Shown one piece after another: positions 8,952-17,237 of a DNA stretch of 64,000 bases (its first letter is position 1; every line of letters starts with the position of its first letter). Origin of the DNA: Phyllobacteriaceae bacterium (lineage in GTDB: Bacteria; Pseudomonadota; Alphaproteobacteria; Rhizobiales; Rhizobiaceae). The notes beneath the pieces were generated by a model that made no database searches, was not told the DNA's origin, and saw only the letters and a program-made list of their open reading frames with translations. The DNA is taken from contig JANSXT010000006.1 in NCBI GenBank assembly GCA_024742765.1, positions 111,946-175,945 of the forward strand. The letters run 5' to 3'. A program made the translations under genes and the position numbers.

Positions 8952-9350
8952 ATGCCGTTTGTGCCTGCCATTACCCTGACCGAACCGCAACTGCAGGAAC
9001 TGCTGGTGGCAGCGGGTCGGCTGGCGGCCGAACAGGTGGTGGCCGAACTGCGCGCCAGCTTGGTGCAGGACCCGCGCGAACAGACCCTGCTGCGGTTGCG
9101 CGGTTTTCTGCAGGACCCGAGCACGATCACCGACCCGCGTGCCCAGTGGGCGGATGCGGCCCTGATCCGGCGTATCCAGCCCAACCGCCAGGGCAAACCC
9201 AAATCGGTGGCGTGGTTCATGAAGTTTCAGAAGGCGACGGGCCTGTGCGACTGCCCCAGCCGCCGCAGCCCCAACCATGGCCGCGCCAAGGAATGGACCT
9301 TTGCGGACATCCGCCATGCGTGGCAGCATTACTACCAGATCAGCCGGTGA
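8952..9350 (+). CDS. Hypothetical protein downstream of integrase
   Basis: 132 residues. The N-terminal half is a heptad-like amphipathic helix (LTEPQLQELLVAAGRLAAEQ), and the C-terminal half has conserved-looking basic and aromatic residues (RRIQPNRQGKPKSVAWFMKF, EWTFADIRHAWQHYYQISR). It begins 72 bp after the integrase, in the same direction. Genes in this position are often excision or regulatory factors, but I see no MerR-type helix-turn-helix. The start ATG 8952 lacks a strong ribosome site. Confidence 0.6.
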   Translation: MPFVPAITLTEPQLQELLVAAGRLAAEQVVAELRASLVQDPREQTLLRLRGFLQDPSTITDPRAQWADAALIRRIQPNRQGKPKSVAWFMKFQKATGLCDCPSRRSPNHGRAKEWTFADIRHAWQHYYQISR

Positions 9351-9539
9351 GCGGCGGCAGGCCTACAGCCAGCCGACGCTCTTCTCCAGCCCCCAACATC
9401 CTCGCAAAGCCAGTCAAGGCCAACGCCGCACAGCGGAGCGCAGCTGCCTTGACGGGCTGCGCGGGGGTGTTTGCACGATCATCTTCTGGTCCAGAGCAAC
9501 GAAATCGTTCAGCTTTGAGGGCGATACGGAACTTGACTG

Positions 9540-10166
9540 TCAAGACTGGACTGATGCCGCTTTGATGTGAGGCAGCACCTCTGCAATGAATTGGGGCATC
9601 ACGTAGACCACAAGTGCCAATAATAAGCACAGAGCCATTCGAAAAATAAGCTTGTGCGTAACAACTACGTAGCTGATCTTCTTGTTGACAGCACTACGGT
9701 CGTTTCTCACCGTGAGCAAAATTTCCCTGGTGAGGCATTGGACCGCTTCAGCGCTATCAGCGCATTTAACAATCTCATCAACATCCACCCGGTGATATGT
9801 TCCTACTGTAAGCGCGCGAAATGACGAATAAAAAGCTCCGACGCCGAAAGCGATGCCAGTCGCAAACAGAATTGAACAGGCTGTTTGCTCCCAAGTATCA
9901 ATACCAAGCATTCCCTTAAGAGCGCTGTGCTCCGTCAGAGATAACAATACGGGAATCAAAGCTAGTAAAACCGCCAAGTATATTTGACTTTTGTTTTCTG
10001 AATTGTTTTTTCGATTTGTTTCAATATCTCTCAGGCGCCTCGCTTCTTCCAAGAAAACTACTTCGTTAGATGAACGGGAGAAACACCGAATCTTGGCCAA
10101 GTCGGCTTTCAAAGATGCATCACTCGACGGGCCAACATAAGGCCAAATAGCCTGTAACAGTGTCAT
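9540..10166 (-). CDS. Three-TM membrane protein of the graspetide operon
   Basis: 208 residues from ATG 10166, which overlaps the ATP-grasp stop by 4 nt (ATGA). It has a soluble N-terminus with a charged helix (EEARRLRDIETNRKNNSENK), TM1 at 62-77, TM2 at 94-115, an approximately 55-residue loop and TM3 at 172-195. Overall layout recalls small membrane effectors and SLATT-like proteins, but I cannot assign it. Its tight coupling to the precursor and ligase suggests export, immunity or an effector role for the modified peptide. The longer reading from 10415 overlaps the ATP-grasp gene and is rejected. Confidence 0.8.
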   Translation of the reverse strand: MTLLQAIWPYVGPSSDASLKADLAKIRCFSRSSNEVVFLEEARRLRDIETNRKNNSENKSQIYLAVLLALIPVLLSLTEHSALKGMLGIDTWEQTACSILFATGIAFGVGAFYSSFRALTVGTYHRVDVDEIVKCADSAEAVQCLTREILLTVRNDRSAVNKKISYVVVTHKLIFRMALCLLLALVVYVMPQFIAEVLPHIKAASVQS

Positions 10167-11131
10167 TGTGAAATTCGTTCCATCGAGTCGACGATAGCGG
10201 CCGATATCCGCAGACCGGTTCGATTTTCTATCCAAGCCCACTGCCCATTTGGGTTGCACTCGAGAAACCAATAGGTGCCGTCTTTGCCCAAGACGAGATC
10301 GATGGCTCCATAATTGAGCCCAAGCCGCTGAACTAACGTGATGCATTGTTGAACTGTCTGCGGCGGTAGATTCACAACATCGTGCGGCAGCTCTACAACG
10401 GAACTGTGTCGCCAATCGGTTTCGGTGGCGCTGAAGCGCTGAGAATCAATCGCCACGGCAAACACATTCTGCTCTACCACTGTTACCCGCAGATCGTATT
10501 GCTTGGGAATCTTCCGTTGAAAGATGACGGGCGCGAGACCGAGCTCGTCAGGATCTATCTGATCACGCGAGTCAATGGTATTGGTATAAATTACACGATC
10601 AGGCCGGTTGGCCTCTTCAAGCAGAGATTGCTTCAACGGCTTAGCCACAACCTCCCCACTCTCGAAAAGATCATGAAGTGGCTCCACCATATTTGTAATG
10701 ATGGTTTCAGGAACACTAAAGCCAACATCTTGTGCCAGCCGTAACTGCTTTGGCTTATCTTCTGCAAGCGCGATACTGTTTGGATGATTGAACCACCGTT
10801 TATCAAGCTCCAAGTAAAGCGAGCGCAGCAGATAAGTCCACTCTTCGCGCACGTAGTTTGCAATTGAGGCCGGTGTATCTGCAGAGATTGTACGGGGCGG
10901 TAGCGGTCGCCGAAAATAGGCCGCGAGAACGCCGCTCAGAGCAATTGTCGTGCCCGCACTAATCAATTGAGTGGCAGCACCAACTTGCCCCTGAATGATC
11001 GATAGCTCAGTCACATCCTCTGTGTTCAAACGGAAAAAATTGTGACCTCGCTGGGACAGCTCCCTCACGATGAAATCGGACGTCAGATCGCGCTTGTTAG
11101 TGACAATCAAATGGCATCCGTCTTGAACCAC
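10163..11131 (-). CDS. ATP-grasp peptide ligase, MvdD/graspetide-macrocyclase type
   Basis: 322 residues. The family makes ester or amide links between Ser/Thr/Lys and Asp/Glu side chains of a precursor peptide using ATP. Seen here: an N-terminal domain (LIVTNKRDLTSDFIVRELSQ, ending FRRPLPP), a central QLRLAQDVGFSVPETIITN, the ATP-binding lysine region VVAKPLKQSLLEE, FQRKIPKQYDLRVTVVEQNV, and a C-terminal metal motif with Glu291, Asn293 and Asn295 (WFLECNPNGQWAW), the ending typical of microviridin and plesiocin ligases. GTG 11131 overlaps the precursor stop by one base (TAGTG), so the two are translationally coupled. Confidence 0.88.
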   Translation of the reverse strand: MVQDGCHLIVTNKRDLTSDFIVRELSQRGHNFFRLNTEDVTELSIIQGQVGAATQLISAGTTIALSGVLAAYFRRPLPPRTISADTPASIANYVREEWTYLLRSLYLELDKRWFNHPNSIALAEDKPKQLRLAQDVGFSVPETIITNMVEPLHDLFESGEVVAKPLKQSLLEEANRPDRVIYTNTIDSRDQIDPDELGLAPVIFQRKIPKQYDLRVTVVEQNVFAVAIDSQRFSATETDWRHSSVVELPHDVVNLPPQTVQQCITLVQRLGLNYGAIDLVLGKDGTYWFLECNPNGQWAWIENRTGLRISAAIVDSMERISQ

Positions 11132-11508
11132 TAAATGAACATGCTCCCAACTTGCGGTGATGTGTCGTCGCGTTCCATTTGAGCTTCAGTCTTGGTCGAT
11201 AGCTCGACGCAAGCGCCGATTGGTGCGTCGTCCTGCTCCGGTCCGGCATCGGTTTTAGTTGCTAACTCAACAAGCGAGATCATATCATGACGGTCGTCGG
11301 TTTCCTGTTGCGTAGCTGTCTTCGTTGCCAACTCGGTCACTGAACGAGACTGATCGATCACCGGCAATTCGCGACCGGCTTGCTGTATAACCCACATTGA
11401 AACCTTGGCGGAATAGTAACCAGCCAAATCCTGCCCACCCGAACGTTCAGAAGCGAAGCGCGTCAGAAACGGCACTGGAGTAATCGTACTAGCTCTAGTC
11501 TGTGCCAT
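11131..11508 (-). CDS. Graspetide precursor peptide with three core repeats
   Basis: 125 residues from ATG 11508 (AAAGGAAC upstream). The leader has P11-VPFLTRF-A19, close to the PFFxRF/Y helix motif by which microviridin-type precursors bind their ATP-grasp ligase. The rest has three units: ELATKT at 59-64, ELATKT at 81-86 and ELSTKT at 102-107, each followed at fixed spacing by Glu (69, 91, 112) and Asp-Asp (71-72, 93-94, 114-115). The consensus is E-L-x-T-K-T-x4-E-x-D-D. The Thr (and possibly Lys) residues would be donors and Glu/Asp acceptors for ring closure. The gene is immediately upstream of the ligase. Final structure and activity are unknown. Confidence 0.85.
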   Translation of the reverse strand: MAQTRASTITPVPFLTRFASERSGGQDLAGYYSAKVSMWVIQQAGRELPVIDQSRSVTELATKTATQQETDDRHDMISLVELATKTDAGPEQDDAPIGACVELSTKTEAQMERDDTSPQVGSMFI

Positions 11509-11558
11509 TAGCGTTCCTTTACGAATTTTTTCAGGTTTCTTCGTGAGGCTACATTCGA

Positions 11559-11587
11559 CAGATGATGCGCACCGCATCCGTTGTCAA
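11559..11587 (-). promoter_or_regulatory. Possible promoter of the graspetide operon
   Basis: On the minus strand a perfect -35 hexamer TTGACA lies at 11587-11582, about 75 bp upstream of the precursor start. The -10 region at 17-18 bp spacing is weak (CATCTG or ATCTGT), so this is tentative. The operon has to start between here and the end of the KAP gene at 11707. Confidence 0.3.
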
Positions 11588-11706
11588 TTATTGGTTTGCG
11601 GCAAGCGTCACATGCTCCGTTAACGTACACCTACTCAAATTCTGGCGCCATTATCGTTTCGGTCCATCCGCGAGCCCATCACGATCAGCATAGCCCTAAC
11701 GTGATC

Positions 11707-13941
11707 TCAAGCGGCCTCTGACAAGGTAAGCGCGGCCCTAACTTCAGCTACTCCAGCCTTCAGTTGAGCTGACGCCGCGTCGTCAGTTTCGATGGCCTCC
11801 AGTATTGCCTCGACGCGGGTCCAAGGCAGGAAGTGTTTGATAGTTGAGAGGTATAGTGGACGTTTAACCCGGTCTGCAATGACAAGGCTGCGCAAACCAA
11901 GGAGGAAGGTTACGAGCCGCTCCGGATCATCCAAGAGCTGTTTTGCCCATTGACGGGCCATCTTGGTGCCGCACAACTCACGCCAGCCGTACATGAATGA
12001 TCCGAGTTCCGGAAGCGTCTCAATTGAGGAACGCGTCTCTTCGTCTTCCAATCGTTCGCGAAGCTTCCTTTTTGCCAGTGTAAGTTCCTTAGGCGTTACG
12101 ACGCGTGCGTCAGCATGGACGGCTCGATCACCTACCAAACCGTTGTCGTACAAGTGTTTCCTTAGAAAGTCTGCAACAAGCCACGAGAGTGATTTGGTCA
12201 CCAAAAGGCGCTGCCAAAACGCTTTTCGAACGTCGGGCTGGCTGTCAGACAGGCGCTTGAGCAGGATGTCGGTCATGTCGCGGACTTGCGCACGGGTGAT
12301 GTCGCGCATCATGAAATGTCGGTTCATGCCCGAACGAGTTGCATCGTCAATGATCTCAGCAAAAGCAATGACAGTATTCTGAGCGACGCGATCATCGGCG
12401 TGTTCAGCCACTACTGTCTGCATGCGCTGTACGGCGTGAACTAACCAGCTTTGCCCGTGCATTCTCTCGGAATGTGACATCTGCCTGAGGCGGTTGGCGA
12501 GGTCCTCCGGACTCGCTGCCGCAAGTTGTATGAGCTCATCAATCTCATCGTCTGCCAGAACAGTTGTGGGGGCCGACAATGCGAAATAGAACTTGTAGTG
12601 GAATGGACTGCCGAGACGTTTGCGCTTTGCCAGTTCACGACTCTTCTCCATCCCGGTATTCACATATACAGCCTTCTTCGGGTCGTCATCGCGCTCAATG
12701 CCAGGGATGAAGCCGCTTATGGCGTAAATCGAATTGCCACTGTCAAATCCATCATACGGCAAAAGCTCCTGAAGGCGCTCACCCATCTTTTGATGGTCCG
12801 CACCCGAGATTTGTCCATCCCCATTTTCAATCACGGAGCGTTCGTTCAGGTACTGCTCAATCCAGTCATACAGCGCAGGTTTGAGCACCTTGATTAGCTG
12901 AATGCGAACAAAATCGGGGAAGTAAACATCGCGTTGAATCGGTGGATATAGGAGCTTGATTCTGTTCAAGACAGCCTTGACTTCACGTGGTGTGGTTAGC
13001 GTGGACCCATGTTGATCGATCGCTTGGCGAAAATCTGATGCCTCTTCAGGCTCTAGGTTCGGCAATCCCAAGTCCGAGCGGAGCTGGTCAAGGGCAATTT
13101 TCAGCTGAGTACGAAGCGCGAAGGGTTCGTAAAGAGGCATACCATAAGACACCTGTACAATCTTCTGGATGAATGCTGATCCATCATCGACACCAAGATT
13201 TTTTTCTACCGCAGTGCTCAAGACATGCCGGTCATAGCACATGACAAAGGTCAGATTGGGCAAGTTGGCGACAGATTTGACCAGCCGCAACACCTCAGTT
13301 GCTTGATTAGGCTCCAAGCGATCTAGATCATCGATCAAAACGACAAACGTATGCTCCAGTCGGGTCAGAGCGGTCTCAATGCTGCGCTTCAGTTCAATTG
13401 CCGATGGCCCACCGGCGTGCTGCTCGGCCGACCTGTTAACTTGCTTCATCAACTTTGCGACGAAGTTGGTCGGCGCATTGAATTGACCGATGAATTCCAA
13501 AGCTGATGCCGCTGTGCTCGTGACGGCACTATATTGATCGAGTGTTTGCGCCAGTCCTTGGACGGCATCCTTGACTTGTTGTCGCTTGGGCGTTGGCCGC
13601 GTGTCGATCTCCGACACTCGGGACTTAACTTGAGAGAAGAGTTCACGTGGCAGTTCCGCGATGTCGCCCAATAACCAAGGTGCGACCTCGATAACGGATG
13701 TGTCGGCCGCGTTCGCTTCGATCTGCTGCTTGATAAATGACAGTAAAGTGCTCTTTCCCGACCCCCAAGGTCCCTCAATCCCGATCACAAAGCCCGATTC
13801 ATGCGCGCTTGATAGGATTGTAGGAGCCAGTTTCTCGGCGATCTGAACAAAACCATAGTGGTCGTGTCGCTCAGTAGAAACCGGCGTATCGCCGTCAATT
13901 GTCGGCGAGGTTTTAGGGCGAGGTGAGTGCTCGTCAGTCAT
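11707..13941 (-). CDS. KAP-family P-loop NTPase
   Basis: 744 residues. The Walker A GPWGSGKST is at 57-65, and a hydrophobic Walker B-like strand (FVVLIDDLDRLEPNQATEVL) lies near 215; both are hallmarks of KAP NTPases. The insertion between them holds a possible membrane-proximal helix but no clear transmembrane pair. The C-terminal 450 residues are alpha-helical and charged (HFLPWTRVEAILEAI). KAP proteins occur in phage-defence and membrane-associated assemblies; the substrate here is unknown. ATG 13941 overlaps the fic stop by 4 nt, so the two are one translational unit. Three genes of the graspetide operon follow in the same direction after 200 bp. Confidence 0.88.
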   Translation of the reverse strand: MTDEHSPRPKTSPTIDGDTPVSTERHDHYGFVQIAEKLAPTILSSAHESGFVIGIEGPWGSGKSTLLSFIKQQIEANAADTSVIEVAPWLLGDIAELPRELFSQVKSRVSEIDTRPTPKRQQVKDAVQGLAQTLDQYSAVTSTAASALEFIGQFNAPTNFVAKLMKQVNRSAEQHAGGPSAIELKRSIETALTRLEHTFVVLIDDLDRLEPNQATEVLRLVKSVANLPNLTFVMCYDRHVLSTAVEKNLGVDDGSAFIQKIVQVSYGMPLYEPFALRTQLKIALDQLRSDLGLPNLEPEEASDFRQAIDQHGSTLTTPREVKAVLNRIKLLYPPIQRDVYFPDFVRIQLIKVLKPALYDWIEQYLNERSVIENGDGQISGADHQKMGERLQELLPYDGFDSGNSIYAISGFIPGIERDDDPKKAVYVNTGMEKSRELAKRKRLGSPFHYKFYFALSAPTTVLADDEIDELIQLAAASPEDLANRLRQMSHSERMHGQSWLVHAVQRMQTVVAEHADDRVAQNTVIAFAEIIDDATRSGMNRHFMMRDITRAQVRDMTDILLKRLSDSQPDVRKAFWQRLLVTKSLSWLVADFLRKHLYDNGLVGDRAVHADARVVTPKELTLAKRKLRERLEDEETRSSIETLPELGSFMYGWRELCGTKMARQWAKQLLDDPERLVTFLLGLRSLVIADRVKRPLYLSTIKHFLPWTRVEAILEAIETDDAASAQLKAGVAEVRAALTLSEAA

Positions 13942-15089
13942 CGTTCAGTACCTCGCCGCAATATTGCGAGGTAGGCGTCATACGCATAGACACGGCGGCG
14001 CCGTTTACCGGTGATTTCTTTGACGATGCCCAGCTTTTCGAGATGCCGCAAAGCGGAATTGACCGTGGGTTCGCTGAGCGCGAGTGCGCTGGCGGCCTTA
14101 CCAGACGTGGTGAGCGCATGTTTTTGTAGATACTGATGCAGCACGGCCGCTGAGCTGGCTGCACGGCCAAGTGTTTGAACCCGCTCGGTATCGGCCTCAA
14201 ACAGCTCAAGAATTTCGTGGGCAGTTTGGACGGCTTGGTTGGCGGTTTCCGCGACACCGTCAAGGAAATAAGCCAGCCATTGCTCCCACTCCCCATGCGT
14301 GCGCACCCGTTGGAGCAGATCGTAGTAGTGCTGGCGGTGAGTTTTAAAATACAAGCTGAGATAGAGTGTGGGCTCACGCAGCACGTTTTCCGCACACAGC
14401 AAGAACGTGATGAGCAAACGGCCAAGCCGACCATTACCGTCCAAAAACGGGTGAATGGTCTCGAACTGCACGTGGGCATAGGCTGCCTTAACGATGGTCG
14501 GTAGGGCGTCGTCCGCATGCAGGAACAGCTCAAAGTCGTGCAGGCATTGATCAAGATGAAGTGGCGGCGGCGGCACAAATGCTGCGCGTGACGGGCGGGT
14601 GCCACCAATCCAGTTTTGCGATTTGCGGAACTGCCCAGGTTGGCTCGACGCACCGCGCCCTTTTTCCAGAAGAATGCGGTGGATATCGCGAATGAGACGG
14701 AGTGAGATCGGGAACCCATCACGCAGGCGTTTGAGGCCGTGCTCCATGGCGGCGATGTAGTTGGAGACCTCCTGCACGTCGTCCAGTGGGACGAGTGGGA
14801 TTTCGTCGGCCTCAAACAGCAGTAAGTCAGAGAGTGACGACTGCGTCCCTTCGATCTGAGACGACAGCAGGGCTTCTTTCCGCACGTACATGAAGATGAA
14901 CAGGGCGGGAGACGGCAGCACTGAGGTGACACCATCCAGACGCCCCAGCGCCAGATTGGCTTGTTCAATCTGGCTGGCAAATGCGGCAAGATCGACTGGC
15001 GGAGAAGGTGGTAGCGGATTCGGCACGTAGGCGCGCACGGATTCCTCGCTGGTTGCCGTTTCCACCCATGTACCGATTCTGCTTTTCAA
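13938..15089 (-). CDS. Fic-domain protein with N-terminal autoinhibitory motif and C-terminal winged helix
   Basis: 383 residues from TTG 15089. Fic enzymes transfer AMP (or another nucleotide part) to a hydroxyl side chain. Seen: the Fic_N region with the inhibitory motif SSQIEG at 76-81 ([S/T]xxxE[G/N]); the catalytic loop HPFLDGNGRLGR at 213-224 with His213, complete and apparently active; and a C-terminal winged-helix segment (HALTTSGKAASALALSEPTV, then a basic wing GKRRRRVYAYDAY), suggesting DNA binding. It overlaps the KAP gene by ATGA. Proximity to palindromic TTACTAA sites suggests autoregulation. Possible target: the KAP protein (inference). Confidence 0.9.
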   Translation of the reverse strand: MKSRIGTWVETATSEESVRAYVPNPLPPSPPVDLAAFASQIEQANLALGRLDGVTSVLPSPALFIFMYVRKEALLSSQIEGTQSSLSDLLLFEADEIPLVPLDDVQEVSNYIAAMEHGLKRLRDGFPISLRLIRDIHRILLEKGRGASSQPGQFRKSQNWIGGTRPSRAAFVPPPPLHLDQCLHDFELFLHADDALPTIVKAAYAHVQFETIHPFLDGNGRLGRLLITFLLCAENVLREPTLYLSLYFKTHRQHYYDLLQRVRTHGEWEQWLAYFLDGVAETANQAVQTAHEILELFEADTERVQTLGRAASSAAVLHQYLQKHALTTSGKAASALALSEPTVNSALRHLEKLGIVKEITGKRRRRVYAYDAYLAILRRGTER

Positions 15090-15104
15090 TGCCTCAACCT
15101 TTAA

Positions 15105-15148
15105 TTACTAATTTAGTAAGTAAAGTTTAGCGCCATTCGTTTTACTAA
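15105..15148. promoter_or_regulatory. TTACTAA operator-like repeats upstream of fic
   Basis: A perfect palindrome TTACTAATTTAGTAA lies at 15105-15119, and a third TTACTAA half-site at 15142-15148 in the same AT-rich upstream region. It is placed 16 bp before the fic start. The likely binder is the Fic winged helix itself (inference). Confidence 0.5.
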
Positions 15149-15200
15149 TAAAGCGATTTGTTCATATAATGTACTCATTCCTGCGATTCAAGCGAAACGC

Positions 15201-15767
15201 TCACCACATCACCTCAGCGAGGCGGCGTTCGGTGGCGCCGGTGGCGTTGGCGTAGATAGCGGTGGTGGTCATCTGGCTGTGGCCGAGCCATTTCTGGAGC
15301 AGGTTGAGCGGGATGCCACAACGCACCGCATGGACGCCGAACCCGTGCCGCAGACCCTTGGGCGTGGCCTGTGCGCCGTAGATATCAGCGGTTGCCATGA
15401 TCTGTTTGATCTGCCGCCATGCGGTGGCGCGATGCATGGCCCACAGCCGTCCGGCTGGCGCTGACTCCAGCAACTGGCGGATCAGCCATGCAGGCACCGG
15501 GACTTCGCGCATGAACAGACCGCGCCGTTTCAGGGTGCGAAAACAGATCACCCCCTCGGTCAAACGCAGGCTGTCGGTGGTAAGCGCCAGCGCTTCGGAC
15601 AGGCGGCACCCGGTGTAAAACAGGACCAGACAGAGCGTCTGCAACTCGGGCGCTTGCTGGTTGACGACCGTCAGGAACCGCCGCCGTTCGGCTTCATCCA
15701 GATATAGCCGCTCACCACGCTGGTCGTGGATTTGCATCCTGAACTGGGGCGGGCGGGCTGAGCGCAT
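15201..15767 (-). CDS. Minimal tyrosine recombinase
   Basis: 188 residues from ATG 15767, which has a perfect AGGAGGT 6 nt upstream; the longer reading from 16004 is therefore rejected. The protein is nearly all catalytic domain: FYTGCRLSEALAL carries the first Arg, GLRHGFGVHAV the second, and LGHSQMTTTAIYANA the His and the Tyr nucleophile. The HxxR His is not obvious (TPKGLRH). It lacks a full core-binding domain, as in some plasmid resolvase-like recombinases. No att site is visible beside it. It may resolve multimers or be a remnant of another element. Confidence 0.8.
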   Translation of the reverse strand: MRSARPPQFRMQIHDQRGERLYLDEAERRRFLTVVNQQAPELQTLCLVLFYTGCRLSEALALTTDSLRLTEGVICFRTLKRRGLFMREVPVPAWLIRQLLESAPAGRLWAMHRATAWRQIKQIMATADIYGAQATPKGLRHGFGVHAVRCGIPLNLLQKWLGHSQMTTTAIYANATGATERRLAEVMW

Positions 15768-16043
15768 GATGTGACCTCCTTCACCAGAAGTGTCACATGC
15801 GCACCGCCTGCCGGGCGGCCTCACCCCTGCCGGTGACGCCTTCAATCGTGATGCAATTGCAACACAATTGATAAGACGGTTGCACCGGATGAAACGCTGC
15901 CGACTCAAGGGTTTAGGCCGGTAGCCGGGCGTTTCGTATCGTTTTGGGGCGGCTTGAGCAAGCGTAAACCATTGAATCAACTCCCCCTGTGACAGAATTA
16001 TCAATTCGGTTGCACCCCCAACAGCATCATTACGGGGTTTTCC

Positions 16044-16679
16044 ATGCGCTTATTCTCCCTTCTGGCCAGCGTTACCTGCCTTGCTGGCGTGGGTCTTTCG
16101 CCAGCCGTCGCCGGTGACTACTCCATCAACCAACGCATTGACCGCGCGTTCTATGTCGAGGCCAGTGCCGGTCCGGCCGTGCTGGCGGTCAACTTTGACG
16201 ATGGCCGGGTGACGGACATCGTCGCCAACACGTTCTGGGGCGTGCAGGGCAACGCGGCCCTCTGCTGGGCCGGCGTTGGCGGCGGCTGGCTTGACCTGTG
16301 CGGCGGGGCGACCGGTTTTGTCAGTCTCGGTGGTGCGGAACAGCTGGTGCCAGCCGCCCTTGGCGGCGGGGCGACATCGACGGATATTCAGTCCTATGGC
16401 GGCTATGTGCAGGCCAAGGCCCATTTGGGCCGGGTTACGGTCGCCCCGTTCGCGGGCGTGCGCCATATCAGCGCCCAAAAAGCGACCGGCACGTCACTGG
16501 TCGGTGACAGCGGCATCAACACCATGGCGGTGTTTGGCGGCAGCGAGTTCGGCGTCCGGTTCATGAACGATCGCGCCGAACTGGGCCTGCGCGGTGAGTA
16601 TGGGCAGGCCAACGGCTCGCTGCCCACCGAGCAGTTCAGTTACTTTGGGGGCGGCGCGTTTCTCAAGGTTCGGTTCTGA
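16044..16679 (+). CDS. Outer-membrane beta-barrel protein (OmpA/porin-like fold, hypothetical)
   Basis: 211 residues. A clear signal peptide (MRLFSLLASVTCLAGVGLSPAVA, cleavage before GDYSI) is followed by alternating amphipathic strands (RAFYVEASAGPAVLAVNFDD, YGGYVQAKAHLGRVTVAPFA, AELGLRGEYGQ) and ends FGGGAFLKVRF with a C-terminal Phe, the recognition signal for outer-membrane assembly. The likely fold is an 8-strand barrel. It stands alone between a recombinase and a long gene-free stretch. No ligand can be inferred. It could be a surface-exclusion or adhesion factor of the island. Confidence 0.78.
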   Translation: MRLFSLLASVTCLAGVGLSPAVAGDYSINQRIDRAFYVEASAGPAVLAVNFDDGRVTDIVANTFWGVQGNAALCWAGVGGGWLDLCGGATGFVSLGGAEQLVPAALGGGATSTDIQSYGGYVQAKAHLGRVTVAPFAGVRHISAQKATGTSLVGDSGINTMAVFGGSEFGVRFMNDRAELGLRGEYGQANGSLPTEQFSYFGGGAFLKVRF

Positions 16680-16951
16680 GCCGAACCGCAGAGCCCGCCA
16701 GTCACCCGTCCATCACCCGTCGCTGCCTTGACCGGGGCGTTGCGGGGTGTCCCCGCAGAAGGGGTAGCGGAAAACCGCGCTGGCGGGTTCTAGCCTAGCG
16801 GGTTGGAGCGAGGGGAAGGCTTTCCCCTCCTGCCCACCTTTTCACCGCTTTCAAAACTCGACATCGGTCAGCCGTCCAGTGCGTGGTTCCGGCCAAGCCG
16901 CCGGTTCGCAGGGGCCTTTGGCCGTCCCTGCAGCCGCCACGGGACGGGCCG

Positions 16952-16974
16952 CATCGGACATTTGATGTCCGATG
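16952..16974. repeat. 10-bp inverted repeat hairpin
   Basis: CATCGGACAT-TTG-ATGTCCGATG: two perfect 10-bp arms around a 3-nt loop. No T-tract follows, so it is not a standard terminator. Confidence 0.8.
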
Positions 16975-16995
16975 AGACGCCGCCGGTCGAGCGGC

Positions 16996-17035
16996 GGTGC
17001 CGTCACTCCCTGATGGATCAGGGAGTGACGGCACC
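16996..17035. repeat. 19-bp perfect inverted repeat with 2-nt centre
   Basis: The arms 16996-17014 (GGTGCCGTCACTCCCTGAT) and 17017-17035 are exact reverse complements around a central GG. This is the longest perfect palindrome noticed in the window. Function unknown. Confidence 0.9.
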
Positions 17036-17237
17036 CGGCCATGCCCATACCCACCGGTCTTTTCCGCAAGTGACCCCGCATGACGGCTGCGTGACGCACC
17101 GCGCGTGACACCGCCACTGCATCATTTTCCGTCGGTTTGGCACGCGGTCATTTTCCCATGGCCGCACGCTGAACCTGATCAGCAAAACCCGCGATCACAT
17201 CTCACCTCCCGTTTTCCCAGCAAGCAAGGAGCGCATC

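Larger units (their letters stand above)
16680..17237. other. Gene-free region rich in inverted repeats
   Basis: No supported gene. It contains two strong hairpins (described separately at 16952-16974 and 16996-17035) within about 85 bp. Such a cluster between genes of a mobile element could be a replication or transfer origin or a strong transcription barrier. The relaxase is 9 kb away and has its own oriT candidate. Confidence 0.6.
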
